A DNA stretch of 64,000 bases from Kaistella treverensis (GTDB taxonomy: Bacteria > Bacteroidota > Bacteroidia > Flavobacteriales > Weeksellaceae). The stretch lies in the NCBI RefSeq assembly GCF_900114045.1, contig NZ_FORQ01000001.1:310001-374000 (forward strand), read 5' to 3'. The notes below the pieces were generated by a model that was given only the letters and a program-made list of their open reading frames with translations, made no database searches and had not been told where the DNA came from. This document shows, piece by piece, positions 18,901 to 26,104 of the stretch; positions within the stretch are counted from its first letter, which is position 1; each line of letters starts with the position of its first letter. The position numbers and the translations under genes are program-made.

Positions 18901-19140
18901 ATTGGTGGTAAAATGAGACTTCGCCCGGTTTTAATGACCGCTTTGGTTGCCTCACTTGGATTCTTACCAATGGCTTTAAGTCAGGGCGAAGGGGCAGAAG
19001 TGCAAAGGCCGCTTGCAACCGTGGTTATCGGTGGCTTACTACTCGCGACTTTCCTAACGCTTTTCATTTTGCCAACTGTATATATTTGGTTTGAAAAGCA
19101 TTTTCCACAGCGCAGAAAAACTGTAAATCTTGAAGAATAA
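15994..19140 (+). CDS. CusA/CzcA family heavy-metal efflux RND pump
   Basis: A 1048-residue proton-driven inner-membrane pump of the HME-RND family. It starts MLDKIISFSIKNKLIIILMTLGWI, with TM1 and then the porter region DAVPDITDNQVQI. The TM4 proton-relay motif DFGLIVDGAVIIVEAI is the DFG...D...VE signature of metal RND proteins, although the usual VEN reads VEA. The TM2-6 and TM8-12 blocks are visible as hydrophobic runs. It is followed by the TolC-like and adaptor genes at 9- and 13-base gaps, so the three form one tripartite pump. The metal (Zn/Co/Cd or Cu/Ag) cannot be decided from sequence alone. Confidence 0.93.
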   Translation: MLDKIISFSIKNKLIIILMTLGWIIYGIIELRKLPIDAVPDITDNQVQIITSSPSLGAPDIERFITFPLEQSMNNIQGIKQMRSFSRFGLSVVTIVFEEGVDLYLARQQVSERLQNVSKDIPKTLGVPEMAPISTGLGEIYQYIIRPKTGYEHRFNAMELRTIQDWIVRRQLLGTDGVADVASFGGNLKQYEVAVNPSQLKSMGVTMQEVFTALENNNQNTGGAYIEKGPTILYIRTEGLMGKIQDIEKTVVKNLPDGTPVLIENIGKVQYGNAIRYGAMTYNGKGEVAGAVVMMMKGANSNEVIEKVKSQIEEIKKTLPEGVVIEPFLDRTKMVNNAISTVSKNLIEGALIVIFILVVFLGNLRAGLIVSSVIPLSMLFAFIMMNFFGVSGNLMSLGALDFGLIVDGAVIIVEAILHRLHGPTLQNKSMLTVREMDETVQSSAGKMMNSAVFGQIIILIVYLPILTLEGVEGKMFKPMAQTVIFALLGAFILSLTYVPMMSALFLSKRITHTTNYADRMMAKLEAGYDRILKKVLKYQNALFFGTLVIFFISVFIMSRLGGEFIPTLPEGDFAVDTRVLPGSNLKTSTEAVLKSQQILLKRFPEIEKIVGKTGSSEIPTDPMPIDASDMMIILKPRAEWTSATTYDELSEKMSAELKKNLIGVTYSFQYPVNMRFNELMTGARQDVVCKIFGENLDSLKVYAEKLGEISKKIDGAENIYVEPVSGMPQIVIEYNRAALSQYGLNIGEVNKMVNTAFAGQTAGSVFEEEKKFDLVVRLDGDLRKNLQNVQYLLIPLPSGGEIPLASVAQVDIKESVNQIQREQAHRRIIVGFNVKGRDIKSTVTDLQKVVDKELKLPVGYTIKYGGTFENLQQAQKRLGIAVPVSLALILLLLYFAFNSIKYGLIIFTTIPLSAIGGILSLWLRGMNFSISAGVGFIALFGVAVLNGIVLIAEFNRQKETHSDLNEIVRIGGKMRLRPVLMTALVASLGFLPMALSQGEGAEVQRPLATVVIGGLLLATFLTLFILPTVYIWFEKHFPQRRKTVNLEE

Positions 19141-19149
19141 ATTTTAAAA

Positions 19150-20364
19150 ATGAAAACAAAATATCTAACAATACTACTTTTTCTGGCCTGTTTGAGGGTT
19201 TTTTCTCAAATTCCTGTTTCGCTTGAAACCGCGCAGCAGAAAGCAATTGGAAATAACCTTTCGATAAAAGCAGGTCAGCTAAAAATTGATTATCAGCAGA
19301 AAATTAAAAATTCCGCAGTCGCGATTGATCCGCTAAATATTACGGGTGAAATCGGCCAAATGAATTCGGCTTATGTGGACAACGCTGTTTCAATTCAGCA
19401 AACGCTGCGTTTACCGAAATTTTACAAAAACCAAACTCAGGTTTTGGTGGAAGAATGGAATAATGCGCAGTTGAGTCTTGAGGTTCAAAAATCCTATTTA
19501 AAACGTGACTTGGCAAAGGTTTACAATACTTTAAATTACCTCGACGAAAAGCAGAAACTTCTTGAAAAAACCGACAGCATTTACTCAAAATACCTTCAGA
19601 GAGCGGAGCTTCGGTTGCGCGCGGGCGAAAGCAATATTTTAGAGAAAACAACAGCGGAAAATTACCGAAGTCAGGCTGAAATTCAATTACAGAATTTGAG
19701 AAAAGACCGCGAGGTGGCACTTCAGCTGTTTAATTATTTAATTAATGACACTTATATTTTCACGAATCTTCAAGATGATTTCTACAAAACGCAGCTGAAT
19801 GAAAATCATATTTACGAAGGAAATCCAACAATTCTGCAACAGTTTGAACAGCAAAAAAATATAGAAAATGCCCGTTTAAACGCCGAAAAAACCAAGCTTT
19901 TACCGACTTTTAATTTCGGGATAACCTCCGCGACACAGTACGGTTTTGGTGCGGACGAAAAATTCTATAATCATGGAAAGCGTTTCCAAAGCGGATTGGT
20001 TGGTGTTGGTTTGCCGGTATTTAATTCTGCGCAGAAATCGGTGATTGAAGGTCAGAAAATCAATCAGCAAATTGCCGAAAATAATTACCAAATAGCCGTC
20101 GAAAATCTGAAAAATCAATACGCCGTAGCTGTTGCTGAATCGGAAAAACTGAAATCAGAACTTGAATATTACAAAAGTGGTGGCCTGAAAAACGCGGAAA
20201 CCATCATGTTCACGGCGAATCTGCTTTTAAAAGAAGGCGAAATAGATTACCTGGAATACACCATGCTCGTCAATCAAAGTCTCGAAATTCAGAGCCGCTA
20301 TATTGACGCGCAAAAACTGTTTAACGAAAAAATTATAGAACTGAACGCTTTAAAAGGCGAATAA
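19150..20364 (+). CDS. TolC-family outer-membrane factor of the metal pump (CzcC-like)
   Basis: A 404-residue outer-membrane efflux protein with a signal peptide (MKTKYLTILLFLACLRVFSQ). The long helical repeats of the TolC fold are visible, for example AQQKAIGNNLSIKAGQLKIDYQQ and the second-half repeat QQFEQQKNIENARLNAEKTKLLPTFNFG. It lies 9 bases after CzcA and 13 bases before the adaptor. The gene order pump-channel-adaptor differs from the usual czcCBA order but is common in Bacteroidota. Confidence 0.88.
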   Translation: MKTKYLTILLFLACLRVFSQIPVSLETAQQKAIGNNLSIKAGQLKIDYQQKIKNSAVAIDPLNITGEIGQMNSAYVDNAVSIQQTLRLPKFYKNQTQVLVEEWNNAQLSLEVQKSYLKRDLAKVYNTLNYLDEKQKLLEKTDSIYSKYLQRAELRLRAGESNILEKTTAENYRSQAEIQLQNLRKDREVALQLFNYLINDTYIFTNLQDDFYKTQLNENHIYEGNPTILQQFEQQKNIENARLNAEKTKLLPTFNFGITSATQYGFGADEKFYNHGKRFQSGLVGVGLPVFNSAQKSVIEGQKINQQIAENNYQIAVENLKNQYAVAVAESEKLKSELEYYKSGGLKNAETIMFTANLLLKEGEIDYLEYTMLVNQSLEIQSRYIDAQKLFNEKIIELNALKGE

Positions 20365-20377
20365 AAAAACAAAAAAA

Positions 20378-21508
20378 ATGAAACATTTAATAACCATAAT
20401 TTCTGCTGTTGCGCTCCTTTTTTCCTGTTCAAAAAAGGGAGAAGTGGTGGTAAAAGATACGTTTACTATTTCGGGTAATCAAATCACGCTAACGGATCGA
20501 CAGCTGAAAAATGCCGGCATTGAAACCAAAACGCTCGGCAGTCAGGAGATTGCGAACAAACTTATGCTTTCGGGGCAAATTGATGTGCCGCCGCAAGCGA
20601 TGTCCAGCGTCTCGTCGTCGTCTGGCGGAATTGTAAAAATTGCCCGTTTTATGCCCGGAAATTTTGTTTCCAAAGGTCAGACGCTTGCCGTTGTTGAAAA
20701 TCCTGAACTCGCAAAACTTCAACAGGATTATCTTCAGGCAAAATCCGGACTCAGTTACGCGCAAAAAGATTACGAAAGACAGAAGTATTTAAATCAATAT
20801 CAGGCAAGTTCCAACAAAGTTACGCAGCGAGCGCTGAATGATGCAGAAAATCAAAATGCGGCTGTTCGAGGTATTGCGTCGCAGTTGCGTTCATACGGAA
20901 TTGATGCGAAAAGTGTAAGCGCGGGAAAAATCCATAAAAGTATTTCGGTTACAGCACCAATTTCCGGTTATATTTCAACGGTAAATGTTGCTGTTGGCCA
21001 GTACGTTTCGCCGGCGGAAGTAATTTTTACCATCATCAATAACAATTCCACGCAACTGCAACTTAAAGTTTTTGAAAAAGACCTTGGTAAAATTTCTCTG
21101 GAACAGCGCGTCCGTGCATTTACGAACCAAAATCCGGAGAAAAAATATGCCGCTGTAGTGAAACTTATTGGTAAAGATTTCGCGCCGGACCGAAGTGTGA
21201 CAATTCATTGTGATTTGATTGACAAGGACGAATCATTAATTCCCGGAACATTTATGAACGCTGAATTTGAGGTGAATGCGGAAAATGGTTTCGTAATTAA
21301 CGATGATGCAATCGTGACCTGGGAAAACCGACAATATATTTTTGAAGAAATACAGCCTAAAACTTTTGCAATGTTTCCTGTGACCATAGGAAATTCTGAA
21401 AATGGGTTTTCCGAACTTGTAAATTTCGAACCGAAAAACCGCAGCAAAAAGTATGTAATTAAAGGTGCTTACACTTTGCTGATGGCGCTGAAAAACGTTG
21501 AAGAGTAG
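20378..21508 (+). CDS. RND periplasmic adaptor lipoprotein (CzcB-like)
   Basis: A 376-residue membrane-fusion protein. It is a lipoprotein by its LLFSCSKK lipobox near residue 17. It has the barrel-sandwich halves GIVKIARFMPGNFVSKGQTLAVVENPEL and VTAPISGYISTVNVAVGQYVSPAEVIF around a helical hairpin (QQDYLQAKSGLSYAQKDYERQ), then a beta-barrel domain (LKVFEKDLGKISLEQRVRAFTNQ). It links the RND pump to the TolC channel. No obvious terminator follows before the trp promoter 31 bases downstream. Confidence 0.9.
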   Translation: MKHLITIISAVALLFSCSKKGEVVVKDTFTISGNQITLTDRQLKNAGIETKTLGSQEIANKLMLSGQIDVPPQAMSSVSSSSGGIVKIARFMPGNFVSKGQTLAVVENPELAKLQQDYLQAKSGLSYAQKDYERQKYLNQYQASSNKVTQRALNDAENQNAAVRGIASQLRSYGIDAKSVSAGKIHKSISVTAPISGYISTVNVAVGQYVSPAEVIFTIINNNSTQLQLKVFEKDLGKISLEQRVRAFTNQNPEKKYAAVVKLIGKDFAPDRSVTIHCDLIDKDESLIPGTFMNAEFEVNAENGFVINDDAIVTWENRQYIFEEIQPKTFAMFPVTIGNSENGFSELVNFEPKNRSKKYVIKGAYTLLMALKNVEE

Positions 21509-21538
21509 ATTTTAATAAAAGATTTATAACATTTTTTC

Positions 21539-21568
21539 TTGGTGGTAAGAAAATGATTTATACATTTG
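21539..21568 (+). promoter_or_regulatory. trp operon promoter
   Basis: TTG at 21539-21541, a 19-base spacer, and TACATTTG at 21561-21568: an exact Bacteroidota TTG-N19-TAnnTTTG promoter. Transcription would begin about 5 bases after the -7 box, at or next to the leader ATG at 21574. It is the best-formed promoter in the window. Confidence 0.85.
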
Positions 21569-21573
21569 CAACA

Positions 21574-21648
21574 ATGAAATCGGTAAACAATACAAACTGG
21601 TGGTGGCCTCAAAACTTTCAAAGTCTTGAGCACTGTTCTTTTGTGTAA
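21574..21648 (+). CDS. trpL: trp leader peptide with three tandem Trp codons
   Basis: A 24-codon ORF, ATG to TAA, ahead of trpE. It starts MKSVNNTNWWWPQNFQSL and then carries TGG TGG TGG at 21598-21606. Trp is rare, so a run of three codons in a short ORF just before trp genes is the signature of a ribosome-sensing leader peptide. The ATG is 5 bases after the promoter -7 box, so the peptide may be translated from a leaderless mRNA. An in-frame ATG at 21553 would add 7 residues but lies inside the promoter and would need a start further upstream. No ribosome binding site is visible. Confidence 0.85.
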   Translation: MKSVNNTNWWWPQNFQSLEHCSFV

Positions 21649-21707
21649 AAAAATATATTTTATCAAAATAATAAGAAGACTTTGACATTGTGTTAAAGTC
21701 TTTTTTT
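21608..21707 (+). promoter_or_regulatory. trp transcription attenuator
   Basis: Three mutually exclusive pairings. Protector: CTCAA and ACTT (21608-21617) pair with AAGT and TTGAG (21621-21630) around a 3-base loop with one mismatch. Antiterminator: 21618-21627 pairs without a mismatch over 10 bases with 21676-21685. Terminator: a 12-bp stem 21676-21687 with 21691-21702 (one G-U), a 3-base loop, then T at 21701-21707. A ribosome stalled at the Trp codons 21598-21606 would open the protector and leave 21618-21627 free to build the antiterminator, switching trpE on when Trp-tRNA is scarce. Everything is readable from the sequence; function is inferred. Confidence 0.85.
21676..21707 (+). terminator. 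Attenuator terminator ahead of trpE
   Basis: A 12-bp stem (AAGACTTTGACA with TGTTAAAGTCTT, including one G-U) on a TTG loop, followed by a 7-T run. It ends 24 bases before the trpE ATG and shares its 5' arm with the antiterminator. Confidence 0.9.
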
Positions 21708-21730
21708 ATATCCAAAAATCAAAAATCTGC

Positions 21731-23152
21731 ATGAAATTCAACCAAAAAATAAAGCTGAAAACCACGGTAAAATCAACATTGAGCGACCTTTTCACTCCGA
21801 TTGGAATTTACCTCAGGCTGCGCGACCAGTTCCGCGACACCATTCTTTTGGAAAGCGCCGGAAACCAAAATACCGACAATAATTTTTCATTTATCGCGGT
21901 GAATGCGATTGCCGGAATAGAAATTAGAAATTATGAGGAAGCACAAATAAAATTTCCGCTTGAAAGTGCAGAAAAAATCGATATTAAAACCGAAAAATTA
22001 ACCGATTTACTTCAGAATTTTTCTGACGTTTTCCAATGTGAAGAACCGAATTTGCCGCTCGGGACATCGGCGCAGGGATTTTTTGGTTACACTTCTTACG
22101 ACGCGATTCCGTTTTTTGAAAATATAAAATTTACTGAAAAAAGCAGCGAAAATAAAATTCCGCTTTTACGTTACCGTCTTTATCAGTACGTGATTGCGAT
22201 TAATCACCACAACGATGAAATGTTTTTGATCGAAAACAAAATCGAGGGTTTAAAATCTGAACTTTCTACAATCGAAAATCTGATTCAGCAAAAAAATGCG
22301 CCAACTTTTCCTTTTGAAAAAGTGGGTGATGAAGAATCCAATTTAACCGACGATGAATATTTATTTGCTGTTGATACAGCAAAAAAACACTGTTTCCGTG
22401 GTGATGTTTTTCAGCTGGTTTTAAGCCGAAGATTTCAACAAAAATTTGTCGGCGACGAGTTCAATGTCTACCGCGCTTTGCGGAACATCAATCCGTCACC
22501 ATATTTATTTTTCTTCGATTATGGAGATTATAAATTAATGGGCTCCAGTCCGGAAAGTCAATTGATAATTAAGGATAAAAAAGCAGTAATTCACCCGATT
22601 GCAGGAACTTTCAAGCGCACCGGAAATGTAGAAGATGATTTAAAAGCAGCTGAAGAACTTCGAAAAGATGCGAAAGAAAACGCGGAACATACCATGCTTG
22701 TTGATTTAGCACGAAATGATTTAAGTATTTTGGGAAAAAATACAAAGGTTTCAAAACTCAAGGAAATTCAGTTTTTTTCTCACGTTATTCATATGGTTTC
22801 TGAAGTTACTGCTGAGGTTTCGGAAGATCAAAATCCGTATGAAATGATTGCAACTACTTTTCCGCAAGGAACTTTAAGCGGTGCGCCAAAATACCGCGCC
22901 ATGCAGCTTATCGATGAATACGAGAAAACTTCCAGAAGTTTTTACGGCGGTTCTATTGGTTTTGTCGGTTTCGACGGAAGCTGTAATCAGGCGATTATGA
23001 TCCGCACTTTTTTAAGCAAAAACAATACTTTATTTTACCAAGCTGGAGCTGGAATTGTGGCAAAATCTTCCGCTGAAAACGAATTGCAGGAAGTTAACCA
23101 TAAACTTGGCGCGCTGAAAAAAGCAGTTTTAAAAGCGGAAAAAATTGGGTAA
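21731..23152 (+). CDS. trpE: Anthranilate synthase component I
   Basis: A 473-residue chorismate-using synthase subunit, which with TrpG makes anthranilate. An N-terminal feedback region carries ILLES near residues 38-42, equivalent to the LLES Trp-binding motif, so feedback inhibition is likely. The C-terminal chorismate-binding domain shows NPSPYLFFFDYGDYKLMGSSPE, HPIAGTFKRTG, DLARNDLS and TFPQGTLSGAPKYRAM. It is the first structural gene of the operon, behind the attenuator. Its stop is followed by a short TAGTTGAT repeat and a non-trp gene. Confidence 0.96.
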   Translation: MKFNQKIKLKTTVKSTLSDLFTPIGIYLRLRDQFRDTILLESAGNQNTDNNFSFIAVNAIAGIEIRNYEEAQIKFPLESAEKIDIKTEKLTDLLQNFSDVFQCEEPNLPLGTSAQGFFGYTSYDAIPFFENIKFTEKSSENKIPLLRYRLYQYVIAINHHNDEMFLIENKIEGLKSELSTIENLIQQKNAPTFPFEKVGDEESNLTDDEYLFAVDTAKKHCFRGDVFQLVLSRRFQQKFVGDEFNVYRALRNINPSPYLFFFDYGDYKLMGSSPESQLIIKDKKAVIHPIAGTFKRTGNVEDDLKAAEELRKDAKENAEHTMLVDLARNDLSILGKNTKVSKLKEIQFFSHVIHMVSEVTAEVSEDQNPYEMIATTFPQGTLSGAPKYRAMQLIDEYEKTSRSFYGGSIGFVGFDGSCNQAIMIRTFLSKNNTLFYQAGAGIVAKSSAENELQEVNHKLGALKKAVLKAEKIG

Positions 23153-23193
23153 TAGTTGATTGTTGATAGATCATAGTTGATAGAAATACATAA

Positions 23194-23553
23194 ATGGATA
23201 TGGAATACATAAATCTTAATGTTTGGATAGAATCGAGAACACTTACAAACCTAATTTACAAAGCGACTAAAAATTATCCTGGAGACGAAATATTTGGTCT
23301 TACAAGTCAAATGAGGAGAAGTGCAGTTTCTGTTCCGTCAAATATCGCAGAAGGTTGCGGAAGAGATTCATCAAAAGAGACCATACACTTTCTGTTTATT
23401 GCAAGAGGATCGCTCTACGAGTTAGAAACACAGTTGTACATTTCATTTGATCAAAACTATTTAAATGAAGAACAGCTTACAATCATTTTAAACCAGATAA
23501 TAATCTGCAAAAAATTATTGAACGGATTTATTAATTATTATAGAAATAAATAA
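23194..23553 (+). CDS. Four-helix bundle protein (23S rRNA intervening-sequence/Avd-like family) inside the trp operon
   Basis: A 119-residue helical protein of the four-helix bundle family first seen in intervening sequences of 23S rRNA in some bacteria and related to the Avd proteins of diversity-generating retroelements. Key features are the KNYPGDEIFGLTSQMRRSAVSVPSN motif (the MRRSAVSVPSNIAEG core is diagnostic) and a C-terminal LNQIIICKKLLNGF. It sits between trpE and trpG in the same orientation, 1 base before trpG. No trp function is expected. The flanks (23153-23184 and 24164-24220) carry short simple repeats, fitting a transposed cassette. The start could also be ATG at 23200. Confidence 0.88.
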   Translation: MDMEYINLNVWIESRTLTNLIYKATKNYPGDEIFGLTSQMRRSAVSVPSNIAEGCGRDSSKETIHFLFIARGSLYELETQLYISFDQNYLNEEQLTIILNQIIICKKLLNGFINYYRNK

Positions 23554-23554
23554 A

Positions 23555-24163
23555 ATGACGGATACAACACCGACAACCATCAGCCATCAACCTTCAACCA
23601 AAATCCTGGTTCTCGATAATTACGACAGTTTTACCTACAACCTCGTTCAGATGATTGAGCAGATTACGCAGGAAAAAGTTGATGTTTTCCGCAACGACCA
23701 AATTTCGCTGGAAGACATTGAAAAATATGATAAAATCATACTTTCACCAGGACCTGGAATTCCCGAAGAAGCCGGAATTTTGCTTGAAGTCATTAAAAAG
23801 TTCGCGCCAACAAAATCAATTTTGGGCGTTTGTCTCGGTCAGCAGGCGATTGCGGAAGCTTTTGGTGGAAGTTTAATCAATCTTGCCGAAATTTATCATG
23901 GCGTTGCTACCGAAGCTACAAAAATTTCAAATCACAAAATTTTGCACAATTTGCCCGATATTTTAGAAGTCGGCAGATATCATTCCTGGGCAGTAAACAC
24001 CGAAGATTTTCCGGCAGAACTCCAAATTACAAGCGTTGATAAAAACGGGATGATCATGAGTTTACAGCACAAAACCTACGACGTTCATGCCGTACAATAT
24101 CACCCTGAAAGCATTTTAACACCGCATGGAAAGCAAATTCTTGAAAACTTTATTAATGGTTAG
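23555..24163 (+). CDS. trpG: Anthranilate synthase component II (glutamine amidotransferase)
   Basis: A 202-residue class I amidotransferase that supplies ammonia to TrpE. Visible motifs are ILVLDNYDSFTYNL, PGPGIPEEAGI, the nucleophile-loop LGVCLGQQAIAEAFGG (Cys), HSWAVN and YHPESILTPHG (catalytic His). The first 16 residues (Thr/Pro/Ser-rich, MTDTTPTTISHQPSTK) precede the family start and look like translated filler between the inserted gene and trpG. No internal ATG is usable. The start is 1 base after the four-helix gene stop. Confidence 0.94.
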   Translation: MTDTTPTTISHQPSTKILVLDNYDSFTYNLVQMIEQITQEKVDVFRNDQISLEDIEKYDKIILSPGPGIPEEAGILLEVIKKFAPTKSILGVCLGQQAIAEAFGGSLINLAEIYHGVATEATKISNHKILHNLPDILEVGRYHSWAVNTEDFPAELQITSVDKNGMIMSLQHKTYDVHAVQYHPESILTPHGKQILENFING

Positions 24164-24220
24164 CTTTTAATGGTTAATTATTAATTGCCAATTATTAATT
24201 ATCAACTCTCAATTTAAAAA

Positions 24221-25207
24221 ATGAAAGACATTTTACAATATTTATTCAATCACAATACGCTTTCAAAAGCTGAAGCCAAAGCAATTCTCACCGAAATTGC
24301 GCAAAATAAATTCAACGAAAATGAAGTCACAGCTTTTGTTACCGTTTTCCTGATGCGCAGCATTACGCTCGACGAAATGGCGGGTTTTCAGGAGGCGCTG
24401 CTTCGGCTTTCGGTGCCCGTGGATTTGGGAACGAATGATTTGGTGGATATTGTGGGAACCGGTGGCGACGGCAAAAACACCTTCAATATTTCCACTTTGG
24501 CTAGTTTTGTGGTTGCGGGAACGGGACAGAAAGTGGCAAAACACGGCAATTACGGCGTTTCTACGATCTCCGGTTCTTCAAATGTTCTCGAAGAATTGGG
24601 TTATCAATTTAAATCCAATTCCGAAGATTTAAAGAAAGACTTGGTAAAAGGAAACATCTGTTTTTTGCACGCGCCCGTTTTTCATCCGGCTTTGAAATCG
24701 GTTGGTCCACTTCGGAAAGGCTTGGGTTTGCGTACCTTTTTTAATGTTTTGGGTCCGTTGGTAAATCCCGCGAAGCCGAAATATTCAATGATCGGCGTGT
24801 ACAGTCTAGAAATCGCACGGATTTACCAGTATTTGCTTCAGAAAAAAAATCAAAATTTCCTGCTTGTGCACGCGCTGGACGGCTACGACGAAATTTCTCT
24901 GACCTCAGACACCAAAATTTTCGATAAATCCGGCGAATACATTTTCTCCGCAGAAGAATTAGGTTTCAAAAATATTCATGCTGAAACTATTTTTGGTGGA
25001 AATTCCAAACAGGAAGCAGCGAAAATTTTCAAAAATATTCTGGAAGGAAATGGCACTTTCGAACAAAATTCCGTCGTGCTTGCAAATGCCGCGATGGCAC
25101 TGAAAAACACCGAAAAATACGGCAGCTACGATGATTGTTTGGCGTTAGCAACGGAAAGTTTAGAAAATGGAAATGCGTTGCTCTCGCTGAATAATATTAT
25201 CAATTAA
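24221..25207 (+). CDS. trpD: Anthranilate phosphoribosyltransferase
   Basis: A 328-residue enzyme that joins anthranilate and PRPP. Visible motifs are VDIVGTGGDGKNTFNISTLA (PRPP-binding GTGGD), KHGNYGVSTISGSSNVLEELG and FLHAPVFHPALKSVGPLRKGLG, all typical of TrpD. A 57-base AT-rich spacer with an imperfect palindrome (TTAATTATTAATTG repeated in near-inverted form) separates it from trpG. A dispersed repeat separates it from trpC. Confidence 0.95.
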   Translation: MKDILQYLFNHNTLSKAEAKAILTEIAQNKFNENEVTAFVTVFLMRSITLDEMAGFQEALLRLSVPVDLGTNDLVDIVGTGGDGKNTFNISTLASFVVAGTGQKVAKHGNYGVSTISGSSNVLEELGYQFKSNSEDLKKDLVKGNICFLHAPVFHPALKSVGPLRKGLGLRTFFNVLGPLVNPAKPKYSMIGVYSLEIARIYQYLLQKKNQNFLLVHALDGYDEISLTSDTKIFDKSGEYIFSAEELGFKNIHAETIFGGNSKQEAAKIFKNILEGNGTFEQNSVVLANAAMALKNTEKYGSYDDCLALATESLENGNALLSLNNIIN

Positions 25208-25225
25208 AATTTTTGTGGCGACAAA

Positions 25226-25298
25226 TTCCGTCTTCCACTCCCGCTTTTTTGCTGCGCTGCGCTCCGCAAAAAGAGCTCCGTTCAAGCCGGGTCGCAGA
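25226..25298 (+). repeat. Hairpin-bearing dispersed repeat, copy A (trpD-trpC gap)
   Basis: About 73 bases: CCGTCTTCCACTCCCGCTTT at the left, then a hairpin (CTTTTTTGC with GCAAAAAG) and GAGCTCC..CAAGCCGGG at the right. It matches copy B at 27911-27983 over most of its length and in the same orientation. No T-run follows the hairpin, so it is a repeat rather than a terminator. Confidence 0.75.
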
Positions 25299-25327
25299 TT
25301 GTCATTAAATTAAAGTAAGATTAAAAA

Positions 25328-26104
25328 ATGAATATTTTAGAACAAATTGTAAAACGGAAAAAAACAGAGGTTTTGCAGGCAAAAAATAAAGTTTCAATTA
25401 ACGAGCTAAAAAACACCGAATTTTTTGCACGCAAAACCTATTCCTTGAAAAAATCACTGAGAGAAAAATCCGGAATTATCGCTGAATTTAAGCGCAAATC
25501 TCCAAGCAAAGGAATTATAAATGATAAAGCTGACGTTTTAGAAGTTGCGGAAGCTTACCAAAAATTTGGCGCAAGTGGAATTTCAATTCTCACCGACCAG
25601 GATTTTTTCGGCGGTAAAATGCAGGATTTTTTAAAAGTTCGAAATGAGATTTCGATTCCCATTTTGCGCAAAGATTTTATGATTGATGAATATCAGTTTT
25701 ACGAAGCAAAATCCATTGGCGCTGATGTCGTTTTGCTGATCGCTGCCTGTCTTTCACCAGCTCAGGTACAGGAATTTACAGAATTTTCGCACGAACTCGG
25801 ATTGGAAGTTTTGCTTGAAATTCATACCGAAGAAGAATTGCAGCATTTTAATAAAAACATCGATTTGGTCGGAATCAACAACAGAAATCTGAAAGATTTT
25901 AAAGTTGATTTACAGCATTCGGTAAATTTAAAAAACCAACTGCCAAGCGGAACTTTATCGATTGCTGAAAGCGGAATTTACAATGTTGAAGATTTCAAAT
26001 TTTTAAAGGAAAAAGGTTTCGACGGATTTTTAATGGGCGAATATTTTATGAAAAACGAAAATCCCGGAAAAGCTTTTGAAGAATTTACAAATACAATATT
26101 GTGA
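25328..26104 (+). CDS. trpC: Indole-3-glycerol phosphate synthase
   Basis: A 258-residue TIM-barrel enzyme acting on the CdRP made by TrpF. Visible are the catalytic region IAEFKRKSPSKGIIN, ISILTDQDFFGG, LRKDFMIDEYQ, VGINNRNLKDF and AESGIYN near the C-terminus. It follows copy A of the repeat. Its TGA stop overlaps the trpF start by one base. Confidence 0.95.
   Translation: MNILEQIVKRKKTEVLQAKNKVSINELKNTEFFARKTYSLKKSLREKSGIIAEFKRKSPSKGIINDKADVLEVAEAYQKFGASGISILTDQDFFGGKMQDFLKVRNEISIPILRKDFMIDEYQFYEAKSIGADVVLLIAACLSPAQVQEFTEFSHELGLEVLLEIHTEEELQHFNKNIDLVGINNRNLKDFKVDLQHSVNLKNQLPSGTLSIAESGIYNVEDFKFLKEKGFDGFLMGEYFMKNENPGKAFEEFTNTIL

Noticed and set aside
21553-21573. Longer leader peptide starting at an in-frame ATG at 21553
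   Set aside because: That ATG lies between the -33 and -7 boxes, so it would be outside the RNA if the trp promoter is as predicted. It remains possible only if transcription starts further upstream.
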